A stretch of DNA of 7,254 nt, taken from contig JACCYW010000463.1 in NCBI GenBank assembly GCA_013696275.1, forward strand, positions 1-7,254, read 5' to 3'. Position numbers and translations under genes: made by a program. The stretch is from Chloroflexota bacterium (lineage in GTDB: Bacteria > Chloroflexota > Limnocylindria > Limnocylindrales > CSP1-4). Below, piece after piece: positions 1 to 5,490 of this stretch. How positions within the stretch are numbered: the stretch's first letter is position 1; each line of letters starts with the position of its first letter. A model generated the notes under the pieces. It worked only from the letters and a program-made list of their open reading frames with translations. It did not search any database and had not been told where the DNA came from.

Positions 1-464
1 CGGGCATCGTGCGGCGTCGATGGGATGACCACCTTGAGTCCGGGTACGTGCGCGAAGTAGGCCTCCACCGATTGGCTGTGATAGAGCGCACCGTGGACGC
101 CGCCGCCATAGGGTGCGCGGATCGTGATGGGACAGGCGAATGCGCCGTTGGAGCGGTAGCGCAGGCGCGCCGCCTCGCTCACGATCTGGTTGAAGGCGGG
201 CAGTATGAAGTCGGCGAACTGGATCTCCGGGACCGGCCTGAGGCCGTTCACCGCGGCGCCTATAGAGGCGCCCACGATCATCGATTCGGAGAGCGGGGTG
301 TCCAGCACCCGATCCCCCCCGAACTCATCGAACAGACCATCGGTGGCCAGGAAGACGCCGCCCTTGCGGCCCACATCCTCTCCCAGGATGATCATCGTCT
401 CGTCCCGCCGCATCTCTTCCCGCAAGGTCTCGCGGATGCTCTCGATATAGGTCATGACGGTCAC
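1..464 (-). CDS. 2-oxoacid dehydrogenase E1 beta subunit, partial (branched-chain type)
   Basis: N-terminal 154 residues of the beta subunit of the thiamine-diphosphate-dependent E1 component, which with E1 alpha decarboxylates a 2-oxoacid and passes the acyl group to lipoyl-E2 in the cytoplasm. Visible motifs are GEDVG (residues 28-32), GGVFLATDGL (35-44) and DTPLSES (55-61). Glu60 in the last matches the family's conserved glutamate that activates the cofactor. The GGVF...T.GL pattern resembles branched-chain E1 beta more than pyruvate E1 beta. The frame stays open to the left edge; full-length relatives have about 325-330 residues, so roughly half is missing. The start is taken as GTG at 464, which overlaps the E1 alpha stop as GTGA and has a purine-rich AGAGAG about 9 bases upstream. 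ATG at 455 is the alternative. Identity as E1 beta is secure; the substrate is inferred. Confidence 0.93.
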   Translation of the reverse strand, partial: MTVMTYIESIRETLREEMRRDETMIILGEDVGRKGGVFLATDGLFDEFGGDRVLDTPLSESMIVGASIGAAVNGLRPVPEIQFADFILPAFNQIVSEAARLRYRSNGAFACPITIRAPYGGGVHGALYHSQSVEAYFAHVPGLKVVIPSTPHDA

Positions 465-1585
465 GAGCGATCGCTCTCTTCGGCGTGCAGTGGACCGCCA
501 TCGCCCATGAACCGCGCTGACCGCCACAGCGAGTCGTCCATGCGCGCCGGTGGCGCCGCTGCGTAGACGTGTTGCTGGGCCGTTATCGGGTCGGGGTCCA
601 CCTGCGCCTCCGCCCAGTCGGTGGCATCCTCGACGACCTGGCGGGCTTCCTCGCCGATGCGCTGCTCGCCGGCATCGTCGAGCACTCCCGCGGCGCGCAG
701 GCGCTCCCGGTAGCGTGGCAACGGATCGCTGCCCTTCATCGCTTCGATCTCATCGACGCTGCGGTACTTCGTCTGCTGATCATCCGAGGAATGGGCGGTC
801 ATCCGGGTGACCTTCGCCTCGATGAGCGTGGGTCCCTCCCCCGCGCGGGCACGCTCGATGGCGTCTCGACCGATCTGGTAGCAGGCCAGGACATCCGACC
901 CGTCGGCGATGATGCCGGGCATGGCGTAGCCGGCGCCGCGCACGGCGATGTCCTCGACCGCGGACTGCAGGTTCATGGGCACGCTGATGGCGTAGCCGTT
1001 GTTCTCCACCACGAAGACCACCGGCAGCTTGTGGATGCCGGCGAAGTTGAGGGCTTCGTGGAAATCACCCTGATTGCTCGATCCCTCACCGAGGTAGGTG
1101 ATGGCGACCTGCCCGGTCTGGCGCAGTTTGGCGGCGTAAGCGATGCCGGTGGCATGGAGCACCTGGGTCGCCACGGGCGAACTGACCGACAGGATGTTGC
1201 GCTCGGCCGTGCCGTAGTGTCCAGGCATCTGTCGGCCGCCGGAGCTGGGATCGACCGCTCGGGCGAACTGCGCCACCATTATCTCGCGCGGATGCATCCC
1301 GAAGGTCAGCAGGCTGGCCACCGAGCGGTAGTACGGGACCATCCAGTCGTGGCCCTTGCGCAGCGGATAGGCGATGGCCCCCTGAGCGCCTTCGTGGCCC
1401 TGGCCGCTGATGACGAAGGGGATCTTGCCGGCGCGATTGAGCACCCACATCCGCTCATCGATGGCGCGCGCCACGGACATCAGCCCATACATCGCCAGCA
1501 GGTCATCGCGCGACAGACCGAGGTCGGTCCCTGGTGCCGGCGGCGCATCCGCCAGCCCGGTCGGTCCGGTCGTCTCGGTGGTCAT
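461..1585 (-). CDS. 2-oxoacid dehydrogenase E1 alpha subunit (probable 2-oxoisovalerate type)
   Basis: Alpha subunit, 374 residues, of the thiamine-diphosphate-dependent E1 that decarboxylates a 2-oxoacid, probably branched-chain. A Thr/Pro/Ala-rich leader of about 25 residues precedes the fold. SGQGHEGAQGA (60-70) and the YYR of residues 85-87 are typical of E1 alpha. The diphosphate/metal-binding motif runs from GEG (166-168) through GDFHEALNFA (173-182) to ENN (194-196); the first element is GEG rather than the textbook GDG, which also occurs in some bacterial branched-chain enzymes. RMTAHSSDD (261-269) corresponds to the loop that carries the regulatory serines in mitochondrial branched-chain E1 alpha, and supports that type. 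ATG at 1585 is chosen because it lies 16 bp after the lpd stop with AGG directly upstream. Starting at 1687 would add 34 residues lying inside lpd. The stop overlaps the E1 beta start by four bases. Confidence 0.95.
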   Translation of the reverse strand: MTTETTGPTGLADAPPAPGTDLGLSRDDLLAMYGLMSVARAIDERMWVLNRAGKIPFVISGQGHEGAQGAIAYPLRKGHDWMVPYYRSVASLLTFGMHPREIMVAQFARAVDPSSGGRQMPGHYGTAERNILSVSSPVATQVLHATGIAYAAKLRQTGQVAITYLGEGSSNQGDFHEALNFAGIHKLPVVFVVENNGYAISVPMNLQSAVEDIAVRGAGYAMPGIIADGSDVLACYQIGRDAIERARAGEGPTLIEAKVTRMTAHSSDDQQTKYRSVDEIEAMKGSDPLPRYRERLRAAGVLDDAGEQRIGEEARQVVEDATDWAEAQVDPDPITAQQHVYAAAPPARMDDSLWRSARFMGDGGPLHAEESDRS

Positions 1586-1601
1586 CCTGCCCGGCCCGCC
1601 A

Positions 1602-3035
1602 TCAGAAGTTGATGGAGCGACCATCGACCGCCAGGGCCGCCTCGCCCAGTGCTTCGGAGAGGGTGGGATGCGGGTGCACGGCGGCACCGATCTCCCAGGC
1701 GGTAGCCTCGAACAGCATGGCCGTACTCGCTTCGGCGATGAGATCGGTGACGTGCGGGCCGATCATGTGGACACCCAGCAACTCATCGGTCTGGCGATGA
1801 GCGATGACCTTGGTGAAGCCCTCTGAGTCGCCGCCGATGAGCGCCTTGCCAACGGCCGCGAAGGGCACCTTGCCGACCTTGGTGGGGATGCCGTCGCGTT
1901 GGCACTCGGCCTCGGTCAGACCGATGGAAGCGATCTGCGGGCGGCAGTACGTGGCCCGCGGCATCTTCACGTAGTCGATCGGTTCGGTCTCCGCGCCAGC
2001 GATGGTGTGGACCGCGGCGATGCCCTCATGGGCCGCGACATGGGCCAACCAGAGGCCTCCGATGATGTCGCCGATGGCATAGAGGTGAGGCTGTGCTGTG
2101 CGCATCGTGCGCTTGTCGACCTGGACGAGGCCCTTCTCGACCTTCGCTCGGGTGCTCTCCAGACCGACGCCGTCGGTGTTGGGTGCTCGACCGGTGGCGA
2201 CCAGCATCTGCTCGGCCCGGAGTTCGCCCGGCTGCTCTCCTTCCTGGCCGACCATGACGCACACGCCGCGCTCATCGACGATCACCGAGGCGGGATCAAA
2301 ACGCGCCTCGGTGATGACCTTCACGCCGCGCTTGGTGAACGAGCGGGCAAGGTCGCGTGACACGTCAGCATCCTCCAGTGCCATGATGCTGGGCAGATAC
2401 TCCAGGAGGGTCACCTGGACGCCTGCATCGGCAAAGAAGGACGCGAATTCGCATCCGACCGCCCCCGCTCCGACGACGATCAGACTGGCCGGCAGGGTGT
2501 CGCCACTCAGGACGTCATCGCTGGTCACGATGTGCTGCCCGTCGGGTCTCAGGCCAGGCAGACTCTTGACCCGGCTGCCCGTCGCGAGGATGACGTCAGT
2601 GCCTTCCAGCACGATCTCGCCCGCCGGCTGGCCGGCCTCATCGAGCTTGGAGAGCTTGATCTTCTGGCCGCCCTGGAGCACCCCTCGGCCACGGATGAAC
2701 TCGACCTTGTTCTTCTTGACCAGGCTCATCAGACCCTTGTGCAGCCGGTCGACGACGGCCTGACGGCGAACGGCCACCGTGCTGTAGTCGAGCGCCACCG
2801 CGCCGGTCGTGACCCCATAGGCATCGGAGTGCCGCACGCGATCCAGGAAGTCGGCCGATTCGAGCATCGCCTTGGTCGGGATGCAGCCACTGTGCAGGCA
2901 GGTGCCGCCGATCTTGGCCTCGTCCACGAGCGCCACCTTGAGGCCCAGCTGGGCGGCGCGGAAGGCAGCCGAATAGCCACCCGTGCCGGCACCCAACACG
3001 ACCAGGTCGAAGCTGTTGGACGAACCTACGGCCAC
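1602..3035 (-). CDS. lpdA: Dihydrolipoyl dehydrogenase (E3)
   Basis: FAD-dependent E3, 477 residues, which reoxidises dihydrolipoyl groups on E2 (or on the glycine cleavage H protein) and reduces NAD+. Visible in order: FAD-binding GAGTGG (15-20); redox-active disulfide in GGTCLHSGC (Cys46 and Cys51); ATGS (151-154); NAD-binding GAGAVG (189-194) with an acidic residue closing the fold (Glu212); ATGRAPN (280-286); second FAD motif AIGD (320-323); and the catalytic base pair His456 and Glu461 in HPHPTLSE. Length matches the family. The start is GTG at 3035, eight residues before the first beta strand; no in-frame ATG lies nearby and no strong Shine-Dalgarno precedes it. The frame stays open upstream to 3599, but that part is antisense to plsY and looks unlike protein. 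First gene of the lpd, E1 alpha, E1 beta operon. Its position suggests it serves this complex, though it may also serve others. Confidence 0.96.
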   Translation of the reverse strand: MAVGSSNSFDLVVLGAGTGGYSAAFRAAQLGLKVALVDEAKIGGTCLHSGCIPTKAMLESADFLDRVRHSDAYGVTTGAVALDYSTVAVRRQAVVDRLHKGLMSLVKKNKVEFIRGRGVLQGGQKIKLSKLDEAGQPAGEIVLEGTDVILATGSRVKSLPGLRPDGQHIVTSDDVLSGDTLPASLIVVGAGAVGCEFASFFADAGVQVTLLEYLPSIMALEDADVSRDLARSFTKRGVKVITEARFDPASVIVDERGVCVMVGQEGEQPGELRAEQMLVATGRAPNTDGVGLESTRAKVEKGLVQVDKRTMRTAQPHLYAIGDIIGGLWLAHVAAHEGIAAVHTIAGAETEPIDYVKMPRATYCRPQIASIGLTEAECQRDGIPTKVGKVPFAAVGKALIGGDSEGFTKVIAHRQTDELLGVHMIGPHVTDLIAEASTAMLFEATAWEIGAAVHPHPTLSEALGEAALAVDGRSINF

Positions 3036-3070
3036 CGCTAACGAGCCGCAAGGCGGGCGATCACGGTCCG

Positions 3071-3076
3071 ATGGTA
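3071..3076 (-). promoter_or_regulatory. Possible -10 element (TACCAT) for the lpd operon
   Basis: TACCAT fits the TANNNT pattern about 35 bases before the lpd GTG. No matching -35 hexamer is recognisable. The same eight bases, TACCATCG, lie upstream of nnrE. This is weak evidence in a GC-rich spacer; it marks the likeliest AT-containing promoter site in the lpd-plsY divergent region. Confidence 0.25.
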
Positions 3077-3190
3077 CCAAGCAACGTGCCGCGCGACGCC
3101 AGATGATCGGACCACGCTCCGCGTAGCGACGGGCGCCCGGTGCACGGCTCGCGCCGCCGTCAGGGTCCGCTCGCGCCGACGGTGGCTCCC

Positions 3191-3196
3191 TATACT
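3191..3196 (+). promoter_or_regulatory. -10 element (TATACT) for plsY, leaderless-type spacing
   Basis: TATACT matches the TATAAT consensus at five of six positions and ends 8 bases before the plsY ATG. Initiation at the usual distance would fall at or within a few bases of the start codon, giving a leaderless or nearly leaderless mRNA. Consistent with this, no Shine-Dalgarno sequence precedes the ATG. No clear -35 hexamer is present at normal spacing. Confidence 0.55.
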
Positions 3197-3204
3197 CGGC
3201 TACG

Positions 3205-3834
3205 ATGGACCCGCAGCTCGCCCTGGGTGTCGCCCTGGTGGTCGTGGGATACGTGTTGGGCTCGTTGCCGATGGGCGTCATCGTCGCCCGACTCACGGGC
3301 GGTCGGGACCCCCGCACGGTCGGTAGCGGTCGCACTGGCGGCACCAATGCGCTCAGGGCGATGGGTCCCGGTCGCGCGCTAGCGGTCGGCTTGCTGGATA
3401 TCGCCAAAGGCGCCGGGCCCGTCCTGATGGCCGCCATCGCAGGTGCCGATGCCCTGGTCCAGGCCCTTGTCGGCGTGGCCGCCGTGCTCGGCGCGTGCCG
3501 CTCGGTCTTCCTTCGTCTCCACGGCGGTCGCGGGGTGGCGACCGGTCTTGGCGCCCTGCTCGTCATCCAGCCGCTGGCCGTGTTGTTGAGCGCACCCATC
3601 TTCTTCGGCGTGATCTGGCTTAGCCGCTATGTCTCACTCGGCTCGCTGGTCGGGAGCGCGGCCGCGGTAGTGCTGCTGCTGGGCATGGTCGTGGCCGGAT
3701 CCAGCCCGCCGGTCGCGATGGTCTACGGCATCGGGGCGGCCGTCCTGATATGGATCGCCCATGCTGACAACATCCAGCGACTGTGGCAGGGACAGGAGCG
3801 CAAGTTCGAGCCCTCCGACCGCAAGACCGCATAG
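3205..3834 (+). CDS. plsY: Acyl-phosphate:glycerol-3-phosphate acyltransferase PlsY
   Basis: Polytopic inner-membrane enzyme, 209 residues, that moves the acyl group of acyl-phosphate onto glycerol-3-phosphate, the first step of phospholipid synthesis in bacteria that use the PlsX/PlsY route. GSLPMG (19-24) is followed by motif 1, GSGRTGGTNALR (40-51); motif 2, GACRSVFLRLHGGRGVATG (96-114); and motif 3, with His186, Asn189, Arg192, Gly196 and Glu198 in HADNIQRLWQGQERK. Hydrophobic segments lie at about 5-25, 70-95, 115-138, 143-165 and 168-186. Length is normal. Two motifs are divergent: motif 1 has Arg43 and Gly46 where Asn and Ala are usual, and motif 2 has Ala97 where the His of the usual GH pair stands. 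The gene is monocistronic, divergent from lpd, and ends 36 bp before a convergent gene. The family call is secure; full activity is less so because of the substitutions. Confidence 0.92.
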   Translation: MDPQLALGVALVVVGYVLGSLPMGVIVARLTGGRDPRTVGSGRTGGTNALRAMGPGRALAVGLLDIAKGAGPVLMAAIAGADALVQALVGVAAVLGACRSVFLRLHGGRGVATGLGALLVIQPLAVLLSAPIFFGVIWLSRYVSLGSLVGSAAAVVLLLGMVVAGSSPPVAMVYGIGAAVLIWIAHADNIQRLWQGQERKFEPSDRKTA

Positions 3835-3851
3835 CACCCAGGACTTTCCCG

Positions 3852-3872
3852 GACGCGGATGCGTGGCGCGTC
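3852..3872. other. Small hairpin between convergent 3' ends
   Basis: GACGCG (3852-3857) and CGCGTC (3867-3872) form a perfect 6-bp stem with a 9-base loop in the 36-bp gap between the plsY stop and the stop of the minus-strand membrane-protein gene. No T-run follows on either strand, so it is not a standard intrinsic terminator. It may still reduce read-through between the convergent genes, or be chance in GC-rich DNA. Confidence 0.25.
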
Positions 3873-4149
3873 AGTCGGGTCGACGGTTCCTGACCACCCC
3901 CAGGAGCACGGCGATGGTGCCCATCAGGAGCACGATGACCACCACGGGCGATCGCGCCAGGACGATGTCCGAACCGGGCACCAGAGCGCTCGCTACATCG
4001 GCCGCCAGGACGAGCCCGACCACGATCACCAACGACCAGACTACCTCCCGGTCGCGTACCTTCCGCCGCTCGATGGGTCGCGACGCGTCCGCGTTCGGGC
4101 CGGGCGACGCAGCAGCCGACGGTCCGGGCGGCGCATCCGACGAGGTCAT
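3871..4149 (-). CDS. Small two-helix membrane protein of unknown function
   Basis: A 92-residue protein I do not recognise. The first 28 residues are rich in Ser, Ala, Pro and Gly and look disordered. A basic/acidic stretch, ERRKVRDRE (27-35), follows. Then come two hydrophobic helices, about 36-57 and 68-86, separated by a short polar turn (GSDIVLARS), and a basic tail, RNRR (87-90). By the positive-inside rule both ends would be cytoplasmic. The start is fixed by context: ATG at 4149 overlaps the nnrE stop as ATGA, a classic translational-coupling arrangement. Reality as a gene rests on this overlap and on the clean alternation of soluble and membrane segments. An association with metabolite repair is suggested only by position. 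It ends 36 bp from plsY, tail to tail. Confidence 0.75.
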   Translation of the reverse strand: MTSSDAPPGPSAAASPGPNADASRPIERRKVRDREVVWSLVIVVGLVLAADVASALVPGSDIVLARSPVVVIVLLMGTIAVLLGVVRNRRPD

Positions 4150-4967
4150 CCCCGGTCGGCCTGCGCTGGGATGCCTATCGGCGCCACCAGGACACGACCC
4201 GCCAGCCGCGCGCCATCGCGCGTCAGGAGACCGAGCTTGGGACGGTGGAAGGTGACCGTGACATGCGCCCGCACGACCGGATCGGATGCCACGCCGCTGG
4301 TCAGGTCGACGGCCGTCGGGGTGTCGATGGCAAGGACGGGCACGCCCTGCGACCTTGCCTGGCTGACCAGCCCGACGGCCGTTCGGATGGGCTCGCGCAA
4401 TGCGCCGCTGTGACCGGTGCCGAGGAGGGCATCGACGATGACCGCCGCCCGTTCCGTGCCCGCCATCAATGTATGCACGTCGCGGGCTGTCGGGCAATGC
4501 AGACGGACGATCCCGGCGCGGCCCGCCAGTCGCTCCCAGTTGCGCGCGGCGTCCCTGGTCGCCGGGCGATCGGAGGCGGCGAGCAGGGCCACGACGACGC
4601 GTCGACCGCTGGCCGCGAGATGCCGCGCTGCGACCGAGCCATCGCCGCCATTGTTGCCGCTGCCACACAGGACGAGCGCCATCGCGCTGGGACCCCGCTC
4701 GGTAGTCTTGAGCAGCGCGCGTACGGAGGCTGCCACGGCGGTACCAGCCTGTTCCATGAGCTCGGCGTCGCTGATGCCGAGCCGCCGTGCGCGTGCCTCC
4801 GCGCCGCGCATCTGGGCGGCACTCATCGCGCTACGCGCGGCATAGGTCGACCAGTGTGCGCTCAGCCGGCGGAGGTCGAGCGCCTCGTCGAGGAGGACGT
4901 TGTCCTCGGTCGGAAGCATGTCGCCCGAGATGGCCGGGTCGGTCCGATCGGTGATTTGACTTTCCAT
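4146..4967 (-). CDS. nnrE: NAD(P)H-hydrate epimerase (YjeF N-terminal domain only)
   Basis: Metabolite-repair enzyme that interconverts the R and S forms of hydrated NADH and NADPH so that the dehydratase NnrD can restore them. The 273-residue product carries one YjeF_N domain from about residue 48. Visible motifs are MSAAQMRGAEARA (48-60), LMEQAG (70-75), GSGNNGGDG (102-110), VDALLGTGHSG (178-188), AIDTPTAVD (213-221) and RPKLGLL (242-248), ending in APIGIP (262-267). The dinucleotide-type loop GNNGGDG is intact. AIDTPTAVD departs from the usual IPSG(L/M)D. The C-terminal kinase-like NnrD domain that is fused in many bacteria is absent; NnrD may be encoded elsewhere. About 47 residues precede the domain if ATG 4967 is the start; ATG 4919 and ATG 4826 are alternatives. 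The frame is open to 5096, but that would run into the divergent gene. The stop overlaps the next gene as ATGA. Confidence 0.9.
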   Translation of the reverse strand: MESQITDRTDPAISGDMLPTEDNVLLDEALDLRRLSAHWSTYAARSAMSAAQMRGAEARARRLGISDAELMEQAGTAVAASVRALLKTTERGPSAMALVLCGSGNNGGDGSVAARHLAASGRRVVVALLAASDRPATRDAARNWERLAGRAGIVRLHCPTARDVHTLMAGTERAAVIVDALLGTGHSGALREPIRTAVGLVSQARSQGVPVLAIDTPTAVDLTSGVASDPVVRAHVTVTFHRPKLGLLTRDGARLAGRVLVAPIGIPAQADRG

Positions 4968-4977
4968 CGTTGGCACG

Positions 4978-4983
4978 ATGGTA
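4978..4983 (-). promoter_or_regulatory. Possible -10 element (TACCAT) for nnrE
   Basis: TACCAT lies 10 bases before the ATG at 4967, in a 58-bp divergent spacer. Transcription from it would start at or a few bases before that ATG, another near-leaderless arrangement, and would favour 4967 over the internal ATGs. No clear -35 hexamer. The octamer TACCATCG recurs upstream of lpd. Confidence 0.3.
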
Positions 4984-5013
4984 GGGCGTGACTGCCTGGT
5001 CGGCGATCGGCGG

Positions 5014-5019
5014 TAAGAT
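5014..5019 (+). promoter_or_regulatory. -10 element (TAAGAT) for the DCC/glycosyltransferase pair, leaderless-type spacing
   Basis: TAAGAT fits TANNNT, matches TATAAT at four of six positions, and ends 6 bases before the ATG at 5026. That is the distance expected if transcription begins at the A of the start codon. No Shine-Dalgarno sequence precedes the ATG, as expected of a leaderless message. No convincing -35 hexamer is seen. Confidence 0.5.
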
Positions 5020-5025
5020 CTGGCC

Positions 5026-5490
5026 ATGACCAGGTCGGCCGGCATCACTGACCGGCGTCTGACCATCCTGTTCGACCGGGACTGCAGCCTGTGCACCTGG
5101 ACGGTCGCTCGCCTGGTCAGGTGGGACCGCTACGGCCGGTTCGCGCCGATCGCCCTTCAGGATGCCGCTGACCGGCCGGACCGGCCGGACCTGGCGCGCG
5201 TGGCGGCTGAACATCCCTTGGCCGCCTCCCTGCATGTGGTGATGCCGGATGGTGAGGTCGCCTCTCGCGGCCGCGGGATGCTGGCCATCCTTGATGCCCT
5301 GCCGGGCGGCTGGCTGCTGCGGCCATGGACGCTCATGCCCGGCCTGGTCGGCGTGCTCGATCGTGTCTACGACCAGATCGCCGCGCGGCGCCATCGGCTG
5401 GGCGAGCTTGTCACTCGTGGCCAGGCCATCGCCTGTGAGCTGCCGCCCCAGCCACCGGCCGCAGTGCGCACGGATCCATCGCCAGGTTGA
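5026..5490 (+). CDS. DCC-family (DUF393) thiol-disulfide oxidoreductase-like protein
   Basis: A 154-residue protein of the DCC family (DUF393, PF04134), predicted thioredoxin-fold oxidoreductases whose substrates are mostly unknown. The signature is at the N-terminus after a beta strand: LTILFDRDCSLC (residues 12-23), with Asp17, Cys20 and Cys23 giving the D-x-x-C-x-x-C motif. A helix and a domain with WDRYGRFAPIALQD (33-46) follow; then HVVMPDGEVASRG (70-82) gives the usual strand-turn-strand, and GWLLRPWTLMPGLVGVLDRVYD (residues 95-116) is the typical hydrophobic end, usually followed by an arginine-rich segment, here AARRHR (119-124). Length is typical. A 9-bp tandem repeat (5171-5191) encodes repeated Asp-Arg-Pro. 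The gene appears leaderless and is translationally coupled to the glycosyltransferase gene through a TTGA overlap. Without a signal peptide it is probably cytoplasmic. Its partner is unknown. Confidence 0.87.
   Translation: MTRSAGITDRRLTILFDRDCSLCTWTVARLVRWDRYGRFAPIALQDAADRPDRPDLARVAAEHPLAASLHVVMPDGEVASRGRGMLAILDALPGGWLLRPWTLMPGLVGVLDRVYDQIAARRHRLGELVTRGQAIACELPPQPPAAVRTDPSPG

Noticed and set aside
9..566. Plus-strand open frame of 185 codons opposite E1 beta.
   Set aside because: Antisense shadow of E1 beta, which has clear family motifs throughout.
569..1612. Long plus-strand open frame of 347 codons opposite E1 alpha.
   Set aside because: It mirrors the codons of a well-supported gene; antisense frames stay open easily in GC-rich DNA, and no family motif or ribosome-binding site supports it.
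1586..1687. In-frame upstream extension of E1 alpha to 1687.
   Set aside because: It lies within the 3' end of lpd and looks like out-of-frame translation; ATG 1585 fits the operon spacing and family length.
1899..2763. Plus-strand open frames of 153 and 221 codons opposite lpd.
   Set aside because: Both are antisense to conserved dihydrolipoyl dehydrogenase sequence and carry no recognisable domain.
3036..3599. In-frame upstream extension of lpd on the minus strand (188 further codons).
   Set aside because: It is antisense to plsY, has low-complexity Arg/Pro/Thr/Ala composition, and all FAD-domain motifs begin after GTG 3035.
4245..4991. Plus-strand open frame of 248 codons opposite nnrE.
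   Set aside because: Antisense shadow; the YjeF_N motifs on the minus strand are unambiguous.
5171..5191. 9-bp tandem repeat (ACCGGCCGG, 2.3 copies).
   Set aside because: It is within the DCC coding region, keeps the reading frame and encodes Asp-Arg-Pro repeats; too short to be a mobile or CRISPR-type repeat.
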